The position numbers were made by a program, and so were the translations under genes. A stretch of 64,000 nt of DNA from Mycolicibacterium novocastrense (lineage in GTDB: Bacteria; Actinomycetota; Actinomycetes; Mycobacteriales; Mycobacteriaceae). Shown here piece after piece: positions 57,568 to 64,000 of the stretch (its first letter is position 1; each line of letters starts with the position of its first letter). Below the pieces are notes generated by a model, which did no database searches, was not told where the DNA came from, and was given only the letters and a program-made list of their open reading frames with translations. The stretch spans positions 310,001-374,000 of the forward strand of contig NZ_BCTA01000036.1 in NCBI RefSeq assembly GCF_001570485.1. Direction: 5' to 3'.

Positions 57568-58421
57568 GCGCCTGACATACCCATTGCCGCGGATTCCTCG
57601 CGGCAGGATTGCCGCAGCCGCTCCAGCGTCGCGCCGAGCAGCCGCGATACCTGTACCTGCGAAATGCCGAGGCGCCGGCCGATTTGGCTCTGCGGCAGGT
57701 TCTCACAGAACCGCAGCCGCAGGATCAGCCGTTCACGCTCGGTGAGCGTGCTCACCAGTCCGGCGACGGTCAGCGCGTCCTCGACGCTGCTGTAGCGCGG
57801 GTCGTCGAGGCCCTGTCGCGCGGCGGCCGGTTCGGATTTCCCATCACCGGGTGCCGCCGCGTCGAGTGACGACGGTCGGTACGCGACAGCCGCGTCGACC
57901 GACTGCACCACCTCGTCTCGGTCGACACCGAGCTCGGCGGCCAGTTCGGTGGCCGTCGGTGCTCGGCCGAGACGCTGTGACATCGGACCGATCGCGGCGC
58001 AAACGCGCTGGCGGGTGTCCTTGATCCTGCGGGGCACGTGCATGACCCACGTGTGGTCGCGGAAGTGGCGGCGAACCTCGCCCATGATCGTCGGTACGGC
58101 GTAGCCGAGAAACGGCCCCTTGCCTGGGTCGTAGCGGTCGATCGCCTTGATCAGGCCCAGCCGGGCCACCTGCCTCAGGTCGTCGGCCGATTCGCCGCGG
58201 CCGGCGAAGCGGCCCGCGATATGGTCGGCCAGCGGCAAACATCTGGTGATGATCTGGCAACGAAGCGAATCCCGTCGCGCCCCCTCCGGCGTGCGGCGCA
58301 GCTCGCAACACTGCGGGTGCACGTCGTCGTAGTCGTCTTCGTGAGTCCCCACCGCGCCCGTGCCGCCCGTCGGTTCCACGAAATCGACGCGATTGCCAGC
58401 CTCCAGCAGGGCCGATACCAT
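57564..58421 (-). CDS. Sigma factor of the SigB/SigF/SigG family
   Basis: A 285-residue alternative sigma factor. Region 2 has DDLRQVARLGLIKAIDRYDP and KGPFLGYAVPTIMGEVRRHF, then DHTWVMHVPRRIKDT. Region 3 contains APTATELAAELGVDRDEV. Region 4 has LTERERLILRLRFCENLPQS and QIGRRLGISQVQVSRLL, a full helix-turn-helix. This is the SigF/stress-sporulation subgroup, but no adjacent RsbW or RsbV gene is seen. The start ATG 58421 has GAGGGGAGG upstream; a 23-bp tandem repeat lies directly before that. It may be a SigF paralogue. Confidence 0.88.
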   Translation of the reverse strand: MVSALLEAGNRVDFVEPTGGTGAVGTHEDDYDDVHPQCCELRRTPEGARRDSLRCQIITRCLPLADHIAGRFAGRGESADDLRQVARLGLIKAIDRYDPGKGPFLGYAVPTIMGEVRRHFRDHTWVMHVPRRIKDTRQRVCAAIGPMSQRLGRAPTATELAAELGVDRDEVVQSVDAAVAYRPSSLDAAAPGDGKSEPAAARQGLDDPRYSSVEDALTVAGLVSTLTERERLILRLRFCENLPQSQIGRRLGISQVQVSRLLGATLERLRQSCREESAAMGMSGA

Positions 58422-58433
58422 GACAGCCTCCCC

Positions 58434-58479
58434 TCTCGGTATTGACGTCGGACCGGTCTCGGTATTGACGTCGGACCGG
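58434..58479. repeat. Perfect 23-bp tandem duplication upstream of the sigma-factor gene
   Basis: Two identical 23-mers (58434-58456 and 58457-58479), each starting TCTCGGTATTGACGTCGG, lie back to back 13 bp before the sigma-factor start. Each contains the palindrome GACGTC. It may be a duplicated operator or leader element. Confidence 0.85.
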
Positions 58480-58684
58480 CCCGCCCACCGTTCGGCTGGG
58501 CGCTGTCGACCGGCCTGTACGTGCAGACTATCGGCGCAGGAATACCGCAACCTGAAAGGACTCTAATAAGAACCCGTGAACCCGGACTCGCAAATTCAGC
58601 AAACAGAAGTAGGCGCAGTGGGCCCGGTGCGCCGGTCGGCTGCCGGACGTATAGGGACGCGGTTCGCGGGCAACTCTTCTCACC

Positions 58685-58812
58685 ATGCAAGCTCTCACCG
58701 TTGACCCGACCAAAGCCCAGTCTCTGCGAGTGGAAGACCTCGCCGATCCCACTCCCGGGTCGACTGGCTGTGCCTGCCGCGCTTCGACTCGCCGGGATGC
58801 TTTGCCGCGAGA
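58685..58812 (+). pseudogene. Remnant: N-terminus of a zinc alcohol/glucose dehydrogenase joined to a GH15 glycosidase fragment
   Basis: From ATG 58685 the frame reads MQALTVDPTKAQSLRVEDLA and then DPTPG, which looks like the start of an MDR-type glucose 1-dehydrogenase. At 58762, in a different frame, GAC TGG begins DWLCLPRFDSPGCFAA, the near-N-terminal signature of GH15 glucoamylase/trehalase proteins. The two fragments are joined around 58757-58762. This looks like a deletion scar that removed most of both genes. It is not expected to make a functional protein. Confidence 0.65.
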
Positions 58813-58824
58813 TCGGCAACTCAG

Positions 58825-59346
58825 ATGAAGACACTTACCGTTTCACGGCGTCGCGTTGCGGCGGCCGGTTTGGTGACGAGCGTGCTGGTCGCCGGTTGCG
58901 GCGGCGATCCGAACATGGACTCGTCGAACCGGGGCGCGGGTTCGGAGACCGAGACGACGTCGGTCGAGAATGCCTTCATCGTGCCGCGCTTCATACCGGG
59001 GTCGTGCGCCATTCAGGTCGGCGATGCGGCGGCGCTCACGTTCACGGTGACGAACAACCGGATCACCGAGCCCGAACGCCTGCTCGGCATCGAGACACCC
59101 GCCGCCGAGGCGATTCGGCTGTCTCCCGATGCGACGCTGGAGATTCCGCCCGAGACGTCGATCGCCGCCGGCCAACCGATCGAAGACGTCACCGACGGCG
59201 CCGCAGACCAACCCTTCACGGCCAGAGTCGAGGGGCTTCGGGAATCGGCGACGCCGGGCAAGTCGGTGGACATGACGTTTCACTTCGACAAGCAGGGCGA
59301 CCTCGTGATGAAGGTTCCGATCGAGGCCTGTCCCACTCAGAAATAG
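58825..59346 (+). CDS. Secreted lipoprotein (LpqE/PCuAC-like)
   Basis: A 173-residue lipoprotein: the signal has GLVTSVLVAGCGG, lipobox VAGC (Cys near 25). After a Ser/Glu-rich linker, the mature domain begins VENAFIVPRFIPGSCAIQVG and has a cupredoxin-like beta pattern resembling PCuAC/LpqE proteins, but the Met/His copper ligands are not obvious. One Cys near the C-terminus (EACPTQK) could pair with GSCAI. The gene starts directly after the remnant described at 58685. It is convergent with the membrane protein at 59376. Confidence 0.78.
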   Translation: MKTLTVSRRRVAAAGLVTSVLVAGCGGDPNMDSSNRGAGSETETTSVENAFIVPRFIPGSCAIQVGDAAALTFTVTNNRITEPERLLGIETPAAEAIRLSPDATLEIPPETSIAAGQPIEDVTDGAADQPFTARVEGLRESATPGKSVDMTFHFDKQGDLVMKVPIEACPTQK

Positions 59347-59375
59347 GCCATTCGGTGCGGCCGCCGAGGGGTAGG

Positions 59376-59972
59376 TCAGCCGTCGGTCGAGCCGTTGTCG
59401 TCGTCGAGGTTCTCGAGCAGACCCTTCTTCTGTTGCTCCGCGGCGGCCCTGCGCCGTTCCTCCTCGGCGGCCAACTGCAGCGCGGTGCGCGCCCACACCG
59501 CCCTGGCCCAGTGGAACGTCACCACCGCGACCGCGATCCAGGCGATGATGAGCCCGATTCCGGGACCCGGGTAACGGTCGGGGGCGGTTTGGCGCGACCA
59601 CACCGCCAACAAACCGAGAAGCGTCGCCACGGTCGAGCCCGCCAGCGCGATCCAGGCCAGCGCCCAGCGCCGGGTGAGCAGCGCGAGCATCGAGAAGCCG
59701 ACGCCGAATACCAGTACCAGCCAAGCGAATACCCGTAACGGCAGGGTGATTCCCTCGCGGAGCGCGGTTTCGCCGCCGACGAGCACATCCAGACCGCGCG
59801 CGTCGCCGGTGTGCGGCAGGATGAACGACACCAGCAGTACGAACACCCCGATGGCGATCACCAGGGCTCGTGCGCCGGGGTCGATCTCGCCCGCGACGCG
59901 TCGCTCGGCGGCCTCGATGTCGCCCTTGAACTCCTCGAAACCGTTGTCGCCGGGCGTCGTCACTGTGTGCAT
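59376..59972 (-). CDS. Rv2732c-like four-TM membrane protein
   Basis: A 198-residue protein with four hydrophobic segments ([72 protein letters not shown]) and a charged C-terminal helix ([16 protein letters not shown]) in the cytosol. Orthologue of Rv2732c; function unknown. It overlaps the end of miaB by 13 bp and is co-transcribed with it. Confidence 0.85.
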   Translation of the reverse strand: MHTVTTPGDNGFEEFKGDIEAAERRVAGEIDPGARALVIAIGVFVLLVSFILPHTGDARGLDVLVGGETALREGITLPLRVFAWLVLVFGVGFSMLALLTRRWALAWIALAGSTVATLLGLLAVWSRQTAPDRYPGPGIGLIIAWIAVAVVTFHWARAVWARTALQLAAEEERRRAAAEQQKKGLLENLDDDNGSTDG

Positions 59973-61513
59973 CCCGTCGCGGTAGCGGGTGTCGTCGGTG
60001 CGCCGATGCCCGGCATGCCCAGGCCCACTCCGGTGCGTGGGCGCCGACCTTCGGCGTGGGCGTCGCCCGCCCGGGTGCGCCGATGGCTGTGCACGGCCGA
60101 ATCGGCGATCAGATGGTGCGGTGCGGCGCCGGTCACGGTCGTGGTCACGACGTCGCCGGGGCGGATGTCGAGTCGCTCCGGGTTGAAGTGCACCAGGCGG
60201 CCGTCGCGGGCACGGCCCGACATTCTGGCCGTCGAGGCGTCCTTGCGGCCCTCCCCGGCAGCCACCAGGACTTCGACGGTGCGGCCGACCAGCGCGCGGT
60301 TCTCCTCGAGCGAGATTCTCTCCTGGAGGTCGATCAAACGCTGATAGCGTTCGCTCACAACGGCTTTCGGAATCTGATCGGGTAACTCGGCGGCGGGGGT
60401 GCCGGGCCGCTTGGAGTACTGGAAGGTGAACGCGCTGGCGAACCTCGCCTGCTCGACGACATCGAGCGTCGCCTGGAAGTCCTCCTCGGTCTCACCCGGA
60501 AAGCCGACGATGAGGTCGGTCGTGATCGCCGCATGCGGTATCGCCGCGCGGACGCGGTCGATGATGCCGAGGTAGCGCTCGGCGCGGTAGGACCGTCGCA
60601 TCGCGCGCAGGATGTGGTCGGACCCGGACTGCAGCGGCATGTGCAGCGTCGGGCACACATTCGGCGTCTCGGCCATCGCGGCGATGACGTCGTCGGTGAA
60701 CTCCGCGGGGTGTGGTGAGGTGAACCGCACCCGTTCCAGTCCGTCGATGCGCCCGCAGGCGCGCAGGAGTTTGGCGAACGCGCCGCGGTCCCGCGGCTCT
60801 TCGGGGTCGACGAAAGAGACGCCGTAGGCGTTGACGTTCTGGCCGAGCAGCGTGATCTCGAGCACGCCTTGTTCGACGAGCGTCTGCACCTCGGCGAGCA
60901 CGTCGCCGGGCCGGCGGTCGACCTCCTTGCCGCGCAGCGCGGGCACGATGCAGAACGTGCAGGTGTTGTTGCAGCCCACCGACACCGACACCCAAGCGGC
61001 ATATGCGGATTCGCGGGCGGCGGGCAGCGCGGACGGGAACTCCTGCAGCGCCTCGACGATCTCGACCTGGGCCGCCTTGTTGTGCCTGGCCCGTTCGAGC
61101 AGCGTGGGCAGGGACCCGATGTTGTGTGTGCCGAACACCACGTCGACCCACGGTGCCCGGCGCAGCACGGCGGCCCGGTCTTTCTGCGCCAGGCAGCCGC
61201 CGACGGCGATCTGCATATCGGGATTGGCCTGCTTGCGCGGCGCCAGGTGGCTGATGTTGCCGTAGAGCTTGTTGTCGGCGTTCTCGCGCACGGCGCAGGT
61301 GTTGAACACGACGACATCGGCGTCCTCGCCCTCGGCGGCGCGTTGGTACCCGGCGCCTTCCAGCAATCCCGCGAGTCGCTCGGAGTCGTGCACGTTCATC
61401 TGGCAGCCGTAGGTGCGGACCTGGTACGTGCGGATTGTCGCCGGCGCGCGTGAGGACTCGTCGGTCGCGTGTGGGCGAACGGCCACGTCGGCCGCTCCCT
61501 GTCGCGTCACCAT
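59960..61513 (-). CDS. miaB: tRNA-2-methylthio-N6-dimethylallyladenosine synthase MiaB
   Basis: A 517-residue radical-SAM enzyme that methylthiolates i6A37 in tRNA. The N-terminal cluster Cys are in [15 protein letters not shown] and GGCLAQ. The radical-SAM triad is in [13 protein letters not shown]. The TRAM domain is at the C-terminus (about 395-465), followed by a tail specific to mycobacteria. ATG 61513 is used; GTG 61522 is possible. Orthologue of Rv2733c. It complements MiaA encoded at 51042-51962. Confidence 0.96.
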   Translation of the reverse strand: MVTRQGAADVAVRPHATDESSRAPATIRTYQVRTYGCQMNVHDSERLAGLLEGAGYQRAAEGEDADVVVFNTCAVRENADNKLYGNISHLAPRKQANPDMQIAVGGCLAQKDRAAVLRRAPWVDVVFGTHNIGSLPTLLERARHNKAAQVEIVEALQEFPSALPAARESAYAAWVSVSVGCNNTCTFCIVPALRGKEVDRRPGDVLAEVQTLVEQGVLEITLLGQNVNAYGVSFVDPEEPRDRGAFAKLLRACGRIDGLERVRFTSPHPAEFTDDVIAAMAETPNVCPTLHMPLQSGSDHILRAMRRSYRAERYLGIIDRVRAAIPHAAITTDLIVGFPGETEEDFQATLDVVEQARFASAFTFQYSKRPGTPAAELPDQIPKAVVSERYQRLIDLQERISLEENRALVGRTVEVLVAAGEGRKDASTARMSGRARDGRLVHFNPERLDIRPGDVVTTTVTGAAPHHLIADSAVHSHRRTRAGDAHAEGRRPRTGVGLGMPGIGAPTTPATATGCTQ

Positions 61514-61613
61514 CGAAGTCACGGCCCCATGGTACGGACCCGGCGGTGCGCCGACCCGGGCGGATTGACGAGTTCCGGGCAGGCATGCCCTTCCCTCGGT
61601 AAGGTCTGCACCC

Positions 61614-62399
61614 ATGAAGACCAGCGAGTCGGACGGAAAAGAGGTCAATCCGACTCAGTCAAGCGTGCCGATGATCTCGATCTCGGATGTCAACAAACAC
61701 TTCGGCAGCCTGCATGTGCTCAAGGACATCAACCTCGACGTGGAGCGCGGTGAGGTGATCGTGGTGCTCGGTCCGTCGGGCTCGGGCAAGTCGACGTTGT
61801 GCCGCACCATCAATCGGCTCGAACCCATCGATTCGGGCACGATCACGATCGACGGTGAAGTGCTTCCCGAGGAGGGACGCAAGCTCGCCGAGTTGCGGTC
61901 CGACGTGGGCATGGTGTTCCAGTCCTTCAACCTGTTCGCCCACAAGACGATCCTCGAGAACGTCACTCTGGCTCCGATGAAGGTGCGCAAAAAATCGAAG
62001 AACGAGGCCCGCGAGAAGGCGATGCAGCTGCTCGAGCGGGTGGGCATTGCGAATCAGGCCGACAAGTACCCGGCGCAGTTGTCCGGTGGCCAGCAGCAGC
62101 GGGTGGCCATCGCGCGATCTTTGGCGATGAACCCGAAGGTGATGCTGTTCGACGAACCGACCAGCGCGCTGGACCCCGAAATGATCAACGAAGTGCTCAA
62201 CGTCATGACGTCGCTGGCCAAAGACGGGATGACGATGTTGGTCGTGACGCACGAGATGGGTTTTGCCCGGGGCGCGGCCAACCGGGTGGTGTTCATGGCC
62301 GACGGCGCAATCGTCGAGGCGGCCGAACCCGACCAGTTCTTCACCAACCCCCAAAGCGACCGTGCCAAAGACTTTCTCGGCAAGATCCTTCACCACTAG
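61614..62399 (+). CDS. gluA: Glutamate/glutamine ABC transporter ATP-binding protein
   Basis: A 261-residue ABC ATPase of the polar-amino-acid group. Walker A is [13 protein letters not shown], the signature [14 protein letters not shown] and Walker [14 protein letters not shown], with the H-loop in [11 protein letters not shown]. An extra ~18-residue N-terminus precedes [11 protein letters not shown]. It heads the operon gluA-gluB-gluC-gluD; the next gene begins 16 bp later. Divergent from miaB with a 100-bp gap. Confidence 0.92.
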   Translation: MKTSESDGKEVNPTQSSVPMISISDVNKHFGSLHVLKDINLDVERGEVIVVLGPSGSGKSTLCRTINRLEPIDSGTITIDGEVLPEEGRKLAELRSDVGMVFQSFNLFAHKTILENVTLAPMKVRKKSKNEAREKAMQLLERVGIANQADKYPAQLSGGQQQRVAIARSLAMNPKVMLFDEPTSALDPEMINEVLNVMTSLAKDGMTMLVVTHEMGFARGAANRVVFMADGAIVEAAEPDQFFTNPQSDRAKDFLGKILHH

Positions 62400-62415
62400 T
62401 CGAAAGGAATCTCCA

Positions 62416-63228
62416 ATGCCATCGATCTCCAGGCGCGTTCTGGGAGCGCTCGCTCTCGCCGTCGCGCTGCCTCTGTCCGCCACCGCCTGCGGTGGTGGGA
62501 GCGACGGCGACACGATCGTCATCGGCACCAAGTTCGACCAGCCCGGGCTCGGAATGAAGAATCCCAACGGCAGCATGAGCGGCTTCGACGTCGACGTGGC
62601 GAAGTACGTCGCCCAGCAGCTCGGCTATCCCGAGGACAAGATCGAGTGGAAGGAAGCGCCGTCCGGTCAACGCGAGACGCTGATTCAGAACGGGCAGGTG
62701 AAGTACATCGTTGCGACGTACTCGATCACCGAGGCGCGGGAGAAGAAGGTCGATTTCGCCGGACCGTATCTGATCACCGGCCAGAGCCTGTTGGTGCGCG
62801 CCGACAACACCGACATCACCGGTGAGGCATCGCTGGAGAACAACAAGAAGCTCTGCTCGGTGTCGGGATCCACACCCGCTCAACGCATCAAGGACAAGTA
62901 CCCCCGCGTACAACTGCAGCAGTACGACACGTACTCGGCCTGCGTCGAGGCGTTGAAGAACGGCGGCATCGACGCGGTGACGACCGACGAGGTGATCCTG
63001 GCCGGCTATGCCGCGCAGAACCCCGGTGCGTTCAAGGTCGTCGGCGGCACCTTCTCCGAGGAGCGCTACGGAATCGGTTTGAAGAAGGGCGATTCCGAGC
63101 TCCTGACGAAGATCAACGACGCGCTCGCGAAAATGATTCAGGAAGGCGCCTGGAAGAAGGCCTGGGACGACAACCTCGGGGCGGCGGGGATTCCCGCGCC
63201 GCAGCCCCCGCAGATCAACCAGAGCTGA
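62416..63228 (+). CDS. gluB: Glutamate-binding lipoprotein GluB
   Basis: A 270-residue solute-binding lipoprotein. The signal ends LPLSATACGGG (lipobox Cys near 25). The SBP-bac-3 domain has DTIVIGTKFDQPGLGMKNPN, then GFDVDVAKYVAQQLGY and VATYSITEAREKKVDFAGPY. It is 16 bp downstream of gluA with AAAGGA before the ATG. Amino-acid specificity (Glu/Gln/Asp) is inferred from the closest known operon in Corynebacteriales. Confidence 0.9.
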   Translation: MPSISRRVLGALALAVALPLSATACGGGSDGDTIVIGTKFDQPGLGMKNPNGSMSGFDVDVAKYVAQQLGYPEDKIEWKEAPSGQRETLIQNGQVKYIVATYSITEAREKKVDFAGPYLITGQSLLVRADNTDITGEASLENNKKLCSVSGSTPAQRIKDKYPRVQLQQYDTYSACVEALKNGGIDAVTTDEVILAGYAAQNPGAFKVVGGTFSEERYGIGLKKGDSELLTKINDALAKMIQEGAWKKAWDDNLGAAGIPAPQPPQINQS

Positions 63229-63255
63229 CGGACCTCCCCCGCGCTAGGAGGTCAT

Positions 63256-63939
63256 GTGGAGGTTCTCCCCGGCTACACCGTCGGCCAGATCGTCGAGGCG
63301 TTCTGGACGACCATCCAGCTGACGGTCTACTCCGGCATCGGCGCGCTGGTGCTCGGCACGGTGCTGGCCGCGATGCGGCTGGCACCGGTGCCGGTGCTGC
63401 GTTGGCTCGGAACGACATACGTCAACGTGGTGCGCAATACGCCGCTGACGCTGATCATCCTGTTCTGCTCGTTCGGGTTGGCCGGGACCATGGGGATCAC
63501 GCTGGTCGACCCGAACTCGCGTACGTCCATCGAAGACAGCAACTTTCGTCTGGCGGTGCTCGGCCTGGCGCTGTACACCGCGGCATTCGTATGTGAGACG
63601 GTGCGCTCCGGGGTGAACACCGTGCCGCTGGGCCAGGCCGAGGCGGCGCGGTCGTTGGGGTTGACATTCGGGCAGAATCTGCGGCTCATCCTGATGCCAC
63701 AGGCTTTTCGAGCCGTGATCATTCCGCTGGGGTCGGTATTGATCGCCTTGACCAAGAACACCACGATCGCCTCGGCGATCGGCGTGGCCGAGGCGGCGTT
63801 GCTGATGAAGGAGATGATCGAGAACACAGCGGCGATCCTCACCATCGGTGCGATCTTCGCAGCCGGCTTCGTCGTCCTCACACTGCCGACCGGACTGTTC
63901 TTCGGCTGGCTCGGCAAACGGATGGCGGTCAACCGATGA
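63256..63939 (+). CDS. gluC: Amino-acid ABC transporter permease GluC
   Basis: A 227-residue permease of the HisM/GlnP family with about five TM segments (TIQLTVYSGIGALVLGTVLA; TPLTLIILFCSFGLAG) and the EAA-loop motif GQAEAARSLGLTFGQNL. Start GTG 63256 follows AGGAGG closely. Its stop overlaps the next start (ATGA at 63936-63939). Confidence 0.92.
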   Translation: MEVLPGYTVGQIVEAFWTTIQLTVYSGIGALVLGTVLAAMRLAPVPVLRWLGTTYVNVVRNTPLTLIILFCSFGLAGTMGITLVDPNSRTSIEDSNFRLAVLGLALYTAAFVCETVRSGVNTVPLGQAEAARSLGLTFGQNLRLILMPQAFRAVIIPLGSVLIALTKNTTIASAIGVAEAALLMKEMIENTAAILTIGAIFAAGFVVLTLPTGLFFGWLGKRMAVNR

Positions 63940-64000
63940 GTTCGGCTTCTGTCCTCTTCGACGCTCCGGGACCGCGGGCGCGGGTTCGTAACTGGTTCGT
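63936..64000 (+). CDS. gluD: Second amino-acid ABC permease GluD (partial, runs off the window)
   Basis: Only the first ~21 residues (MSSASVLFDAPGPRARVRNW) are visible. The ATG overlaps the gluC stop, which is the usual gluC-gluD coupling. The identity is inferred from operon position. Confidence 0.65.
   Translation, partial: MSSASVLFDAPGPRARVRNWF

Overview
The window is chromosomal DNA from a high-GC mycobacterium, most likely a fast-growing Mycolicibacterium-type species. Gene content and order closely follow the M. tuberculosis segment from about Rv2674 to Rv2733: msrB, the heme genes, dxs, the two TrkA genes, dut, suhB, ppgK, sigA, sigB, ideR, sthA, nrdR, lexA, hflX, dapF, miaA and miaB. 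No tRNA, rRNA, CRISPR array, insertion sequence or phage gene was seen.

Layout. 1-3.5 kb: the C-terminal part of a very large protein built from exact 272-residue tandem repeats, coupled to msrB. 3.5-7 kb: the minus-strand coproporphyrin-route heme cluster hemE-hemG-hemQ. 7-14.5 kb: DUF3000, RNase D, an alpha/beta hydrolase, a frameshifted PsiE-like gene, dxs, nhaA and a Pyr_excise-family protein. 14.5-21 kb: a TrmA-type RNA methyltransferase and an APC permease divergent from a TrkA pair, then DUF3159, an OB-fold protein and a hydrolase, ending in a GC-rich repeat and a large palindrome. 21-27.6 kb: DUF3710, dut, DUF3093, DUF4193, cei, suhB, ppgK, sigA. 27.7-32.1 kb: genes that differ from the M. 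tuberculosis order (two secreted proteins, an O-methyltransferase, a membrane protein, DUF952). 32-48.3 kb: yihY, DUF3039, DUF3099, sigB, ideR, DUF4192, sthA, a PAC2 protein, a hydrolase, a PhzF-like protein, nrdR, the divergent SOS pair chiZ/lexA, an LGFP-repeat membrane protein and a frameshifted BisC-type molybdoenzyme. 48.3-55 kb: csbD, hflX, dapF, miaA, an Rv2728c-like gene, a DMT transporter and a DUF349 coiled-coil protein. 55-59.4 kb: a second region unlike M. tuberculosis, with divergent LpqH-type lipoproteins, an HtrA-like lipoprotein, a small membrane protein, a SigB/SigF-family sigma factor and a fused remnant of two lost genes. 59.4-64 kb: a membrane protein, miaB and the start of a gluABCD amino-acid ABC transporter.

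How the genes fit together. The window is rich in global regulators (SigA, SigB, a SigF-type factor, IdeR, LexA, NrdR). Several recognisable sites match them: two LexA boxes between chiZ and lexA, a SigE/SigH-type promoter before sigB, a SigF-type promoter before csbD, and a perfect CRP-type palindrome before cei. Many genes are coupled by 4-bp ATGA/GTGA overlaps. Three convergent pairs share a CTAG in which both stop codons overlap.

The least explained items are: the locus of a sigma factor, a two-TM protein and a tethered HtrA-like protease; the 26-bp palindromic repeats between convergent genes; the 48-bp palindrome beside a GC-rich array; the 816-bp protein repeats; and the glucose-dehydrogenase/GH15 deletion scar. 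All coordinates and family calls come from reading the sequence and from memory of these families; no database search was run.
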